Assembly (NCBI RefSeq): GCF_023101145.1
Contig: NZ_CP073714.1
Coordinates: forward strand, 372,001 to 436,000
DNA: 64,000 nt
Source of the DNA: Paenibacillus pabuli
GTDB taxonomy: Bacteria > Bacillota > Bacilli > Paenibacillales > Paenibacillaceae
Reading direction: 5' to 3'
The position numbers were made by a program, and so were the translations under genes. The notes beneath the pieces are model-generated. The model saw only the letters and a list, made by a program, of their open reading frames with translations. It did no database searches and was not told the origin of the DNA. Positions 17,323 to 26,027 of the stretch are shown in pieces (position 1 is the first letter of the stretch; the number at the start of each line of letters is the position of its first letter).

Positions 17323-19259
17323 GTAAGTATACAGCCGCGTCAACGTATCCATGGAGAGATGCACTCGAAAATTACCGTACACTGGCAGAACAGGCGGGGC
17401 CTGCTCCTTCTGATGGTTGGAATCAGGCTCGCAAATTGTCCCTTGTGGAGAGTGTTGTTCGGGCTTACACACCCTATCAGGATAGTGAAGGAGCCATTAT
17501 TGATCCATTCTCCAAGGTGGAGCGATATTACTCCACACCAGCCTATGCCATGGCTGCGTCGGTTCTGGTTCAAGCGGGCCATATGGACCTGCTCACATCG
17601 GCCGCATCGGCCCTGTCACACAGCATTGATGTTGTCGTGAGGGGGTGTGCACCGGATCATCACCCGGATTTTTTCCCTGTGTTAATGATGAGAGCATACA
17701 TCCTTTTGAAGCCGCATATGCCTGAGCAGGCAATAATGTGGGCAGATGCCCTTAAGAAGATTCGACCTGAACAAGATTACGTCTTTACAATGAGCAAAAT
17801 GAACAACCCCAATCGGATGATCAACTGGAACGCCATCATGATCTCTGGAGAATATCTGCGATCAAGGGAACAGCTTGCCAGTGAGGGTACGGATTGGATG
17901 GACCGATATCTGAATCTGTATCATCTGCCACGATTTACGCCGCTTGGACTATATCAGGACGGGCCGCTGGACCGTCCAAATTGTCCATTTTCCTATGATA
18001 TTGCGACGCGCTATCATCTGGATGTCATGCTTGAAGCGGGATATGACGGAGCATGCGCTGGTGAGTTGAAGGAACATTTACGTCATGGTGGGTTCAGTAC
18101 GCTGCTTACGCTGTCGCCCCTGGGAGAGATTCTTCCGCGTGGGCGCAGCTCTCAACATCAATGGAATGAAGCGGCAGCAGCCTACGTATGTTCTGCCCAT
18201 GCAGCACAGGCCTTACAGGCTGGAGATTGGGTGATGGCTGGAGCGTTCACCCGAGCGGCCAATCGGTGCTTCGAAGCGGTGGAACGCTGGAAGATGGATG
18301 ATGGGCGTCTGAAAATTGTCCGTAACGAGTATCAGCCTGAGGCACGTCACGGGTACGAAATCTACACGAATCATACCGCCTACAACCTGTGGACGGCAGC
18401 GGCGCTGGCCCATGCCTGTCTCAGCAATTCTGGTGACGATGTAACAGGCATGTTCCTTCCTTCCGAGATAGGCAGCCGGGTGTTAAAGGCCGATGGATGG
18501 TTTGAAACGATTATTGCCTCTGTACCAGGTCAACAAATGATCCTGCATACGGCCATGAATGATCCATACACGGTTCCCGGTATTGTGCGGATACAACAGG
18601 CAGGATTGCCAGGGCTGATCGGTCCTTCCGCTGCTGGACATGTGCAATCCGGATTCACGGAGTTTGCTGAAGGGGAGATTGGTCCGCTGAGCTACTGTCC
18701 AGCCTGGAAGACACCAGATGGGAACTGGCACAGTCTAGCCGGGGGCATTCCGTCAGGTGTTGACTATGACCGTGATGCCGGGATTAATCCTGCCGATGGC
18801 GGGGGTTCAATTTTGCTTGAATTGGTGGATCAAGAGGTCCGAGATGATTCAGTCTCCTCAGAGGGAGATGACGGAAAGTATCAGGACCAGGCCAATGCCT
18901 TCACAGTAACTTGGCTTGGCCCGCTAACCGGGATCAATTCAATCCGCACCCATTATTTACAGCAGGCGGATTTGCTGACCGTGACATATGAATTTGACGG
19001 AGAGCTTGAGGCTGTCGGGGCACTCATTCCATTGATGTTCAGTGATGGTCGCGAGCAGGCTGTCATCACTCATTCCAACCAGGCTGTGCGCAGCGAGTAC
19101 CGGGGTGCTTATGTGGAATCCAACGTGTTGGACGAAGGAGCCACCATTCATCTCAAGGAACAGCCCGTGGCGTCCCGCAACGGATTGCTGAAGGAAGCGC
19201 GGATGGAAGTAATCGGTGGGCGAAGTATAACGTTTACGATTAGGTTGGGAATCGATTAG
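17319..19259 (+). CDS. Unrecognised 646-residue protein of the polyuronide cluster, probably a carbohydrate-active enzyme
   Basis: I do not recognise a family with certainty. The first 390 or so residues look helical and toroid-like, with aromatic and acidic stretches (YYSTPAYAMAASVL, CAPDHHPDFFPV, NRMINWNAIMISGEYLR, RGRSSQHQWNEAAAAYV, HGYEIYTNHTAYNLWTAAAL). The remaining 250 look beta-rich, as in alpha/alpha-barrel lyases and hydrolases. The start is GTG within a GTGA overlap with the lyase gene, behind GGAGGTG, so the two are translationally coupled. A GH88 gene follows after 15 bases. There is no signal peptide. A lyase, hydrolase or DUF2264-like function is plausible but not shown. Confidence 0.6.
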   Translation: MSKYTAASTYPWRDALENYRTLAEQAGPAPSDGWNQARKLSLVESVVRAYTPYQDSEGAIIDPFSKVERYYSTPAYAMAASVLVQAGHMDLLTSAASALSHSIDVVVRGCAPDHHPDFFPVLMMRAYILLKPHMPEQAIMWADALKKIRPEQDYVFTMSKMNNPNRMINWNAIMISGEYLRSREQLASEGTDWMDRYLNLYHLPRFTPLGLYQDGPLDRPNCPFSYDIATRYHLDVMLEAGYDGACAGELKEHLRHGGFSTLLTLSPLGEILPRGRSSQHQWNEAAAAYVCSAHAAQALQAGDWVMAGAFTRAANRCFEAVERWKMDDGRLKIVRNEYQPEARHGYEIYTNHTAYNLWTAAALAHACLSNSGDDVTGMFLPSEIGSRVLKADGWFETIIASVPGQQMILHTAMNDPYTVPGIVRIQQAGLPGLIGPSAAGHVQSGFTEFAEGEIGPLSYCPAWKTPDGNWHSLAGGIPSGVDYDRDAGINPADGGGSILLELVDQEVRDDSVSSEGDDGKYQDQANAFTVTWLGPLTGINSIRTHYLQQADLLTVTYEFDGELEAVGALIPLMFSDGREQAVITHSNQAVRSEYRGAYVESNVLDEGATIHLKEQPVASRNGLLKEARMEVIGGRSITFTIRLGID

Positions 19260-19274
19260 AGGAGGGATATATTT

Positions 19275-20411
19275 ATGAATACATCAACATCCGTGAAATG
19301 GCTGGAGGAAGCATGGCGGCAAGGAGCGGCCAAAACGATTCGCAACGCGCAGCGCATCAAGGATACATTTCCGCACACCGCCCCGCAGGGCACATATGAC
19401 CGGAATGATCCTGAATGGTGGACCGCCGGCTTCTGGCCGGGACTGTTATGGCTTGTCTATGGCGAGTCGCCGGAAAATGAAGCTGCAGCTCCGTTATCTC
19501 GAATTGCCGAAAGCTGTGAGCGGCAATTGGAGGGTTGTCTGCGTGATCCCGAATCGGTGGATCACGATCTCGGGTTCATCTGGCTGCTTAGTGGCGTAGC
19601 CAACTACCGCCAGACCGGCAGCGCCGATGGACGGCGGCGAGGTATGCTCGCCGCCAATCTGCTCGCTGCCCGCTTTAACGTGCGCGGTGAATTCATCCGC
19701 GCTTGGAACTTCAGCTCGTCAACCATGGATACGCGCGGCGTAGCCATCATTGACAGCATGATGAATCTGCCGCTGCTCTACTGGGCATCCGAGCAGAGCG
19801 GCGACCCGCGCTTCCGCAGCCTGGCGGAAGCGCATGCGGACACCGTGGCGCGCGAGTTCGTCCGCGCTGACGGGTCCATCTGCCACGTGGTGGAGTTCGA
19901 TCCACTCACGGGGCAGAAGGTGCAGGAGCATGGCGGGCAGGGCCATGCGCCAGGTTCTGCCTGGGCGCGGGGTACCGCCTGGGCGCTGCACGGGTTTGCG
20001 CTGTCTTTCCGGTATACGGGCGAAGCCCGCTATCTGGAGACAGCGGAGCGGGCGGCCGATTTCTTCCTCGCCATGCTTGGCGAAGAGATCGTGCCGGTGT
20101 GGGATTTCCGCGCACCTGCCGAGCATCAGGTGGCGTGGGACTCGTCCGCTTCGGCGATTGCCGCCAGCGGATTGTTGGAGCTGGCGAAGCTGTCGCCGCG
20201 CGGCGAGGAATATGCAGCCGCGGCAGAGCGTATCCTCCGCGGGCTGCATGAGCACTACAGCTCCGGTGAGACGGCAGCGGAAGAAGGTTTGATCATGCAG
20301 GGCACCGTGCATTATCCCGAAGGTCGAGGTTTGAATGTGCCGATTATATACGGCGATTATTTCTATATGGAGGCGCTGGCGAAGCTGCGTGGCCGTCCAG
20401 GTTTATTTTAG
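19275..20411 (+). CDS. Glycoside hydrolase family 88, unsaturated glucuronyl/galacturonyl hydrolase
   Basis: This 378-residue alpha6/alpha6-barrel enzyme has GH88 landmarks: DRNDPEWWTAGFWPGLLW near the N-terminus, the acidic DHDLGF, TMDTRGVAIIDSMMNLPLLY with the second acidic residue, HGGQGHAPGSAWARGTAWA and WDSSASAIAASGLLELA. These enzymes hydrate the 4,5-unsaturated uronic acid left by polysaccharide lyases and release the sugar, which makes this the logical step after the upstream lyase. It has no signal peptide and is cytoplasmic. The central part (about 19600-20260) is visibly richer in G+C, with many CGC/GCG codons, than its neighbours. Confidence 0.92.
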   Translation: MNTSTSVKWLEEAWRQGAAKTIRNAQRIKDTFPHTAPQGTYDRNDPEWWTAGFWPGLLWLVYGESPENEAAAPLSRIAESCERQLEGCLRDPESVDHDLGFIWLLSGVANYRQTGSADGRRRGMLAANLLAARFNVRGEFIRAWNFSSSTMDTRGVAIIDSMMNLPLLYWASEQSGDPRFRSLAEAHADTVAREFVRADGSICHVVEFDPLTGQKVQEHGGQGHAPGSAWARGTAWALHGFALSFRYTGEARYLETAERAADFFLAMLGEEIVPVWDFRAPAEHQVAWDSSASAIAASGLLELAKLSPRGEEYAAAAERILRGLHEHYSSGETAAEEGLIMQGTVHYPEGRGLNVPIIYGDYFYMEALAKLRGRPGLF

Positions 20412-20500
20412 AGAAAAGGAGTAGGATATCACACGTCGAAAAGCAGGTACACGTGAAGGGCAAGAGTATACGATTCATCTTAAAACTGCTTGAGTGAGCG

Positions 20501-20539
20501 TGCCTCCTGGCGGTAAATGATGTGCCTGACCAGGAGGCA
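20501..20539. terminator. Hairpin after the GH88 gene, possible terminator
   Basis: A perfect 10-bp inverted repeat (TGCCTCCTGG, 20501-20510, with CCAGGAGGCA, 20530-20539) has a 19-base loop and no T-run. It lies between convergent genes, so termination or processing is possible but weakly supported. Confidence 0.4.
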
Positions 20540-20658
20540 GAGCACACCTGAGAAGAAGAGCGTAGGGAGGCGCTGTAACCGTTGTGTCGACCGGCTAATC
20601 TGTTTTGTAAGATTGACTGATGAGGGATGTGGATTTTTCGCTTGGTTAATCCGTGATC

Positions 20659-21279
20659 TCAGACGGTTTTATTTTTCATTGCAGGTGTGCGTCTTAAGAT
20701 GACAAAGTCGGCCGAGGACAGGTCGGGATATCGCTGAGGAATAATTTTATGTACTTTGAATTCGGGATAGTCGAACAGATAATCAAAAATATTTTGGTCC
20801 TGAATGGTGCTAACCCCTGGACTCCCGTTTTGTTTCAATCGAGTATACAGCACGACCCACTCTGTCGAAGAGTGCAGGATGTCGTAGAGCGTGTTGCGGA
20901 AATCCGTTTCATCCGTAATGTGATAGAGTACATCAAGACAGACGGTGAGGTCCGCTTGCATGAAACCGCGGTTAATCCATAAACCTGGCGTGTATAACAT
21001 GAAGCTTTTGGAGGTATCGTTGGCAAACTTGGAGGCACAGAGCCGTACCGAAGAACCTGCTACATCAACACCCAGATACGTGTCGTAATTCATATATTGC
21101 AGTTGATTGCCATCCCCGCAACCAAATTCAATGACGCTGGATATACCCTCACGCTGAATCAGTCCATTTACCACCTCTGCCTTGAATTCAGCCAGTACGC
21201 CGTACGGACCCCTTCCGGATGTCTCGCCTGAGCTATACGTTTGTTCCCAATATCCTTTGTAGTCAAAAGGCTGACTCAT
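20659..21279 (-). CDS. Class I SAM-dependent methyltransferase
   Basis: This 206-residue protein has the SAM-binding motif I, VIEFGCGDGNQ (about residues 51-61), an acidic motif II in YLGVDVAGSSV and a motif IV-like LTVCLDVLYHI. The N-terminal FDYKGYWEQTYSSGETSGRG resembles small-molecule and O-antigen-associated methyltransferases. The ATG at 21279 is chosen because GGGGGAG lies just upstream; an upstream in-frame ATG adds 12 unlikely residues. It stands alone and converges with the GH88 gene. The substrate is unknown. Confidence 0.85.
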   Translation of the reverse strand: MSQPFDYKGYWEQTYSSGETSGRGPYGVLAEFKAEVVNGLIQREGISSVIEFGCGDGNQLQYMNYDTYLGVDVAGSSVRLCASKFANDTSKSFMLYTPGLWINRGFMQADLTVCLDVLYHITDETDFRNTLYDILHSSTEWVVLYTRLKQNGSPGVSTIQDQNIFDYLFDYPEFKVHKIIPQRYPDLSSADFVILRRTPAMKNKTV

Positions 21280-21493
21280 ACTACTCCCCCAATCAAATGA
21301 AAAATGAAACCCCAAAAAGGGCGACTATACATAAGTTATGCGTAATAATTTCGGGTATGTACCCTTCGAAATGAGATAGGTCGGAAGAATGAATTCCCAT
21401 TACATCGCCTGAAAATTCCCTGAAAGTCTAAACATCTGGAAAGAACTTGCCGACATTAAACCTAAGGAACAAAATGATAAGAATCGGGGGGAA

Positions 21494-23869
21494 ATGATGT
21501 TAAAGCCAAGATTGACCAAGTACATGGTGATGATGCTGGTATTGGTGCTGAGTATTTCCAACGTAGGCTTGGCCGCTGCGGCAGATAAAGAACTGTCCAA
21601 AATTGTAGTTTCCAAAAATGAGCTGTCGCTCGAAGTGGGTGATTCCAGTTCGGTCACGGTGACAGGAGTATATACCGATAATACATCGGCTAACGTAACC
21701 ATTAGTTCTTCCTGGAGTAGCAGTGATACTTCAATTGCGACTGTATATAATGGTGCCATTACTGCCAAAAAGGAAGGTACGGCAACCATTACAACTTCGT
21801 ATCTGACTCAGAGTCAAACGGTTCAGGTGAATGTAACCAAAAAGGTTAAAGCCCTTTCCAAAAACGTGCAGTCGCTGGACTTGCGCACAGGGGATAGCAA
21901 AGACATTATTTTGACGGCAACTTACAGTGATAATACGACGAATGCAGATGCGTCCAAAGTAGCTGAGTGGTCATCCGATGACGAGAAAGTGGCAACGGTT
22001 GTGAATGGTAAAGTGACTGGACAAAGCGCCGGTACAGCTGTTATCACAGGTAAAGTTGGCAGTCAAAGTGTGACTGTGGATGTTAACGTTGAGGTTGTTA
22101 AACGTGTGGATGTGGACAAGAAGCAGATCAATCTGCTGCTGAACAAAAGTGAAACTGTAAAATTGACAGCCACCTATCCAGATGGCACAACCAAAGATGT
22201 AACGGATCTGGCAGAGTGGACATCAAGTAATGAGAAAGTAGCAGACGTGTTAAAAGGGGAAATCACAGGATACTCCGCAGGTTCTGCTAAGATCACAGCC
22301 AAATACGGCACGAAATCCGTATCGGTAGATGTGGATGTCGATCTGACAAGCAAACTGAGTGTGGAGAAGCAGAGCATTTTCTTCCGTCTGAGCGGATCCG
22401 ATAAAACGGCAAATGTCGTATTGACTGCCTCTTACCCGAATAGTGCTGATGTGAATGTAACGGATCAAGCAACATGGACATCCAGCAACGAGAAGGTAGC
22501 GACGGTATTCAAGGGACAAGTTACCGCGATTGGTGCGGGTTCTACGACAATCAAAGCAACGTATAGCGGCAAAACAGTGGAAATCACTGTGGACGTTGAT
22601 ACGGCAAGATATCTGGATATTGCGGGTGTCGAAGATAAACTGGCTATGAGCGTTACAGGTGATAACAAAACCAAGAAACTGGTAGCCAATGCAGAATATA
22701 TTGATGCAAGTACAGAAGACGTAACTTCCAAAGCAACTTGGACGTCCAGCAATGCGGATGTTGTCTATGTATCTGGCGGCGAGCTGATCGCCTATAAATC
22801 GGGTACAGCGACCATCACTGCGGCATACGGCGGCAAAACCGTTAAATTTACAGTGAATGTAGACGTTCCAGACAAGTATGAAATGGACAAGAAAAAAGGT
22901 TCTGTAGCCGTTGGTGGTACATTGTCTGTGAAAGTATTGGCTGTATACGGTGATACATCCAAAGACGTGTCCGAGGATGCCGATTGGAGCAGCAGCAGTG
23001 AGAAACTCGCTGAAGTGGACAGCAAAGGTGTCGTGACGGGTATTGCAACAGGTAAAGTAACCATCACAGCCAAAATTGAAGGCAAAACGTTGACGCTGCC
23101 TGTTGAAGTAGGCATGGCTAGTGGGCTGGAGGCAGATGTGAACTTTGTCGTGTTGTCCTCCAAGGAAACACAGCAAATCGTACTCACAGCTACGGATGAA
23201 GATGGTTTGACCAAGGACGTGTCCTCCGATGCCACATGGAAATCAAGCAATTCCCGTGTAGCCGATGTGAAAAAAGGGGTTATCACTGCGAACAGCAGCG
23301 GTAAAGCCAATATCACGGCTGAATATGGGTCCAAAAAAGTGACCATTCAGGTTGAAGTAGACGTTATCTCACGTATTGAAGCTTCCGAACCGGCTCTTTC
23401 CCTGAAAACCGGTGATTCCGCTGATCTTACGGTTACTGCTTATCTGAGCGATGGCAGTGAGCGTGATGTTACGGACAAAGCGGAATGGAAAACCAACAGC
23501 TACAAAGTAGCTCAGGTAACCAAAGGTAAAGTAAAAGCAACAGGTTCAGGTAAAGCAAAAATTACAGCCAAGTACGGCAGCAAAACAGTAACCATTGCCG
23601 TCGATGTAGATACACTGAAATATTTGCAAACCGATAAAGTAACCCTGACCATGAAGCCTGGTGACAAAGTAACCCTGGTTGCTACAGCAACGTATCTCGA
23701 TGGCAGCGAAGCGAACGTATCCAAGCCAGCACTTTGGAAATCTTCCCGTATTGCGACAGCATCGGTGAAGGATGGCATTATTCAGGCCAATGGCAAGGGT
23801 AAAGCAACCATTACCGTGACTTATGCAGGTGTAAAAACCAAAGTGACTGTAGTCGTCGAAGCGAAATAA
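21494..23869 (+). CDS. Secreted protein of nine bacterial Ig-like (Big_2) repeats
   Basis: This 791-residue protein has a signal peptide (about residues 1-30, cut near AAA-AD) followed by nine domains of about 84 residues that fill the rest. Each has the pattern L-x-x-G-D near its start, then W-x-S-S-(N/D/S)-x-K-(V/L)-A-x-V in the middle, G-x-(G/A)-x-I-T-A-x-Y-G-x-K-x-V and a final V-D-V-D. Big_2 domains are stalk or adhesion modules; no catalytic, S-layer-homology or sortase motif is visible, so it may be released or held by other wall proteins. The domains differ in sequence, suggesting old duplications. It is monocistronic, behind GGGGGG, with a strong terminator. Confidence 0.9.
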   Translation: MMLKPRLTKYMVMMLVLVLSISNVGLAAAADKELSKIVVSKNELSLEVGDSSSVTVTGVYTDNTSANVTISSSWSSSDTSIATVYNGAITAKKEGTATITTSYLTQSQTVQVNVTKKVKALSKNVQSLDLRTGDSKDIILTATYSDNTTNADASKVAEWSSDDEKVATVVNGKVTGQSAGTAVITGKVGSQSVTVDVNVEVVKRVDVDKKQINLLLNKSETVKLTATYPDGTTKDVTDLAEWTSSNEKVADVLKGEITGYSAGSAKITAKYGTKSVSVDVDVDLTSKLSVEKQSIFFRLSGSDKTANVVLTASYPNSADVNVTDQATWTSSNEKVATVFKGQVTAIGAGSTTIKATYSGKTVEITVDVDTARYLDIAGVEDKLAMSVTGDNKTKKLVANAEYIDASTEDVTSKATWTSSNADVVYVSGGELIAYKSGTATITAAYGGKTVKFTVNVDVPDKYEMDKKKGSVAVGGTLSVKVLAVYGDTSKDVSEDADWSSSSEKLAEVDSKGVVTGIATGKVTITAKIEGKTLTLPVEVGMASGLEADVNFVVLSSKETQQIVLTATDEDGLTKDVSSDATWKSSNSRVADVKKGVITANSSGKANITAEYGSKKVTIQVEVDVISRIEASEPALSLKTGDSADLTVTAYLSDGSERDVTDKAEWKTNSYKVAQVTKGKVKATGSGKAKITAKYGSKTVTIAVDVDTLKYLQTDKVTLTMKPGDKVTLVATATYLDGSEANVSKPALWKSSRIATASVKDGIIQANGKGKATITVTYAGVKTKVTVVVEAK

Positions 23870-23904
23870 TCTTAGATTGCGAATATAACACTCGCGATTC
23901 CATA

Positions 23905-23946
23905 AACGGTGATGACAGCTTAACTGCTGGCATCACCGTTTTTTTT
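23905..23946 (+). terminator. Terminator of the Big_2 protein gene
   Basis: A 15-bp stem with one mismatch (AACGGTGATGACAGC) has a six-base loop and is followed by eight T. Confidence 0.92.
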
Positions 23947-24103
23947 AATGGGCTAAATACAAGATGCTGCTGACTTGCTTATGAGTTGAAGTCTTGAAAT
24001 AGGGTAATACGAAAAAAACGCCCTGAAACTTGTGTTAATACCCATACTGGATATGAAAAACACTTTGTTCCAAGACGTTTCTCGAATCTGAATCATGAAT
24101 GTA

Positions 24104-24649
24104 TTACATCGTATGAGACAGAACCAGTGCACCGTATGCAAACGCAATGACGATGAGGATGGCTGGATGCAGCTTGGTCTTTGTCATGACCCAGAGCGAG
24201 ATTCCTGCAATGATCAATGTCTGCCAAATGCCGATGGAATTGGTGGATACCTGACCGAATTCCCATGTAAGCAGGATCATAAGTACAGCGATAACCGGTT
24301 GTACAAGCAAGGTCATGCCTTTCACTTTTGGTGAAGTACGATGCTTGTTCAGTAAGCGAAGCAGCAAAATTAACGCGACAGCCGAAGGCACAACGGTAGC
24401 AAAACTGGCGATGAATGCGCCAAACCAGCCAGCTACCTGATAACCGACAAATGCGGCAATTTTGGTAGCAATCGGACCCGGAAGCGCATTACCGATGGCA
24501 AGTACATCCCCGAATTGTTCTGTAGTCATCCACTTATAGTGATTAACCACTTCTTCCTGCATTAACGGAATGGAGGCGGGGCCGCCCCCGTATCCCAAGA
24601 TATTGGCTACAAAAAATCCCCAAAACAATTCCCACCATGTCTGAAGCAT
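24104..24649 (-). CDS. Chromate transporter, single CHR domain (second subunit)
   Basis: This 181-residue membrane protein has one CHR domain: GYGGGPASIPLMQEEVV near residue 20, then TEQFGDVLAIGNALPGPIATK, then hydrophobic segments. Short single-domain CHR proteins work as pairs with opposite topology and export chromate, or have a sulfate-related role. It starts two codons after the stop of its partner, so the pair is co-transcribed. Full-length ChrA carries both halves in one chain of about 400 residues; here they are separate genes. Confidence 0.9.
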   Translation of the reverse strand: MLQTWWELFWGFFVANILGYGGGPASIPLMQEEVVNHYKWMTTEQFGDVLAIGNALPGPIATKIAAFVGYQVAGWFGAFIASFATVVPSAVALILLLRLLNKHRTSPKVKGMTLLVQPVIAVLMILLTWEFGQVSTNSIGIWQTLIIAGISLWVMTKTKLHPAILIVIAFAYGALVLSHTM

Positions 24650-24652
24650 CGC

Positions 24653-25240
24653 TTAGGACACCCCCTTGTCGGAATTACGTTTGGATTTGAAACGTTGGAC
24701 GACATCCAGATGGAAGACGCCATAGCCGAGGAAGACGGCAATCACAATACCGGGGTGAATATTGAGCAGCTGCAGCAGTACAAAGGCAAGGACACCGAAC
24801 AGGGCGGCAAAGGTTGTACCGAGTCCCTTCCATGCTTTCTTGGCGAATTCGTAAGCCATCATGCCGAGCATGACAAAAATGACCGGGCGAACAGCTGCGA
24901 CCATGCCTGCTACGATTTTCGATTCGCGCAGCGCGTACATGGAACCAAGCAGCGCAATGATGGCGATGCTCGTCGGCAAAATGTGGGCCAGGACGGACAC
25001 AATCGCGCCCAGCACGCCCTTGGTTTTGTACCCGAGATACGCGGCCATCTTGGTGGCAATGGGACCAGGCAGAGCGTTGGCAATGGCCAAAATCTCGCCA
25101 AACTCATCATCGCTCACCCATTTATAGCGGGTAACGGCCTCATAACGGATCAGCGGAATAACCGAAGGGCCGCCGCCATATCCCAATATTCCGGTTCGTA
25201 CCATCCCCATGACGAGACCGTTGTAATCTTTCCAACTCAT
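24653..25240 (-). CDS. Chromate transporter, single CHR domain (first subunit)
   Basis: This 195-residue partner has the same landmarks: GYGGGPSVIPLIRYEAV, then DEFGEILAIANALPGPIATKMAA, then four or so hydrophobic segments and a basic C-terminus. It is the first transporter gene of a minus-strand operon of Lrp-type regulator, this gene and its paralogue. The regulator ends 12 bases upstream. Resistance to chromate is the usual role of such pairs; sequence alone does not prove the substrate. Confidence 0.9.
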   Translation of the reverse strand: MSWKDYNGLVMGMVRTGILGYGGGPSVIPLIRYEAVTRYKWVSDDEFGEILAIANALPGPIATKMAAYLGYKTKGVLGAIVSVLAHILPTSIAIIALLGSMYALRESKIVAGMVAAVRPVIFVMLGMMAYEFAKKAWKGLGTTFAALFGVLAFVLLQLLNIHPGIVIAVFLGYGVFHLDVVQRFKSKRNSDKGVS

Positions 25241-25252
25241 GCTGATTTCCTC

Positions 25253-25747
25253 CTAGAGTCTCATGCCCATTCGGCTTTTATATCGTTTTAACAACAGCTG
25301 TGATTCTACCTTGACGATGCCCGGCATCTTGTAGAGCTTCTCCAGCAGGAACTGCTCCATCTCTTCCATATCTGCAAAAATACCATGCATGTGCAGAGTA
25401 CTTGGGCCTGTCATATGATAGAGGCTGGTTACTGCGGGTTCTTCGTCCAGTTTCGCAGCCACTTCATCCAGAAATAACGGTTCTACATCGACATTGAAAA
25501 AGGCAGATACCTGAAGTCCGACTTTGCCCGGATTGATGACCACGGTGAAGCGTTCGATAATTCCCTTCTCGGATAAAGCATTAATGCGGGCCTGAACGGC
25601 CACGCGGGACAAACCGATCTGTGCACCCAGATCGGTGTAGGATATCCGGCTATTTTGGTGAAGAGCGGCAATGATTTTACGATCCATTGCATCCAGATTG
25701 TGCATTTGCGGGATTTCTCCTCCCTTGGAGGAGCGTTTCTCTGACAT
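25253..25747 (-). CDS. Lrp/AsnC-family transcriptional regulator
   Basis: This 164-residue regulator has an N-terminal winged helix-turn-helix ([20 protein letters not shown], then [19 protein letters not shown] recognition helix) and a C-terminal RAM/AsnC sensor domain ([18 protein letters not shown], then [18 protein letters not shown]). It leads the operon with two chromate-transporter subunits and probably controls it. A near-palindrome centred at 25810, 54-72 bases upstream of its ATG, is a candidate operator. Chr operons with their own Lrp-type regulator occur in Bacillota. The effector is unknown. Confidence 0.88.
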   Translation of the reverse strand: MSEKRSSKGGEIPQMHNLDAMDRKIIAALHQNSRISYTDLGAQIGLSRVAVQARINALSEKGIIERFTVVINPGKVGLQVSAFFNVDVEPLFLDEVAAKLDEEPAVTSLYHMTGPSTLHMHGIFADMEEMEQFLLEKLYKMPGIVKVESQLLLKRYKSRMGMRL

Positions 25748-25800
25748 GGTTAACCATCCTTTTCTTTCACTATATGGAAATGAAGTATTACGAGTAGAGA

Positions 25801-25819
25801 TACGTACAATTTGTATGTA
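25801..25819. promoter_or_regulatory. Near-palindromic operator candidate upstream of the Lrp/chromate operon
   Basis: TACGTACAA and TTGTATGTA flank one central T, with nine-base arms and one mismatch, in a very A/T-rich leader of 280 bases. The site is placed for autoregulation by the Lrp-type protein. Confidence 0.5.
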
Positions 25820-25966
25820 GCATTCATATTCTAATGACGAATCGTAATGGGAGTCAATATATTTATTGTAAATGTTGAATGTATACGATTCAGAGCTTTC
25901 ATTTTGTCATTTTTACCAATCGTAAATGGAATACGGGGAAGGGGGAGGCCCCTTTGAGCTGCAAAA

Positions 25967-26001
25967 AAGACTGTCCACGGAACTCATCCGTAAACAGTCT
26001 T
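25967..26001 (-). terminator. Terminator of the NreC/NreB-like operon
   Basis: Read on the minus strand, AAGACTGTTTACGGA pairs with TCCGTGGACAGTCTT and is followed by a T-run (A-run at 25963-25968 on the plus strand). Confidence 0.85.
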
Positions 26002-26027
26002 CTATCTAAAGTATAAATTGGATTGAG

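Noticed and set aside
19719..20312. Long minus-strand open frames opposite the GH88 gene
   Set aside because: They result from the G+C-rich codons of the GH88 gene; no ribosome site or recognisable domain.
22250..23176. 308-codon frame antisense to the Ig-like repeat gene
   Set aside because: Its repeats mirror the sense-strand domains, it has no ribosome site, and the sense frame has a signal peptide and terminator.
22000..23870. Periodic sequence about every 250 bases considered as a CRISPR-like or satellite array
   Set aside because: The periodicity is that of the nine coded Ig-like domains; there are no short identical repeats with unique spacers.
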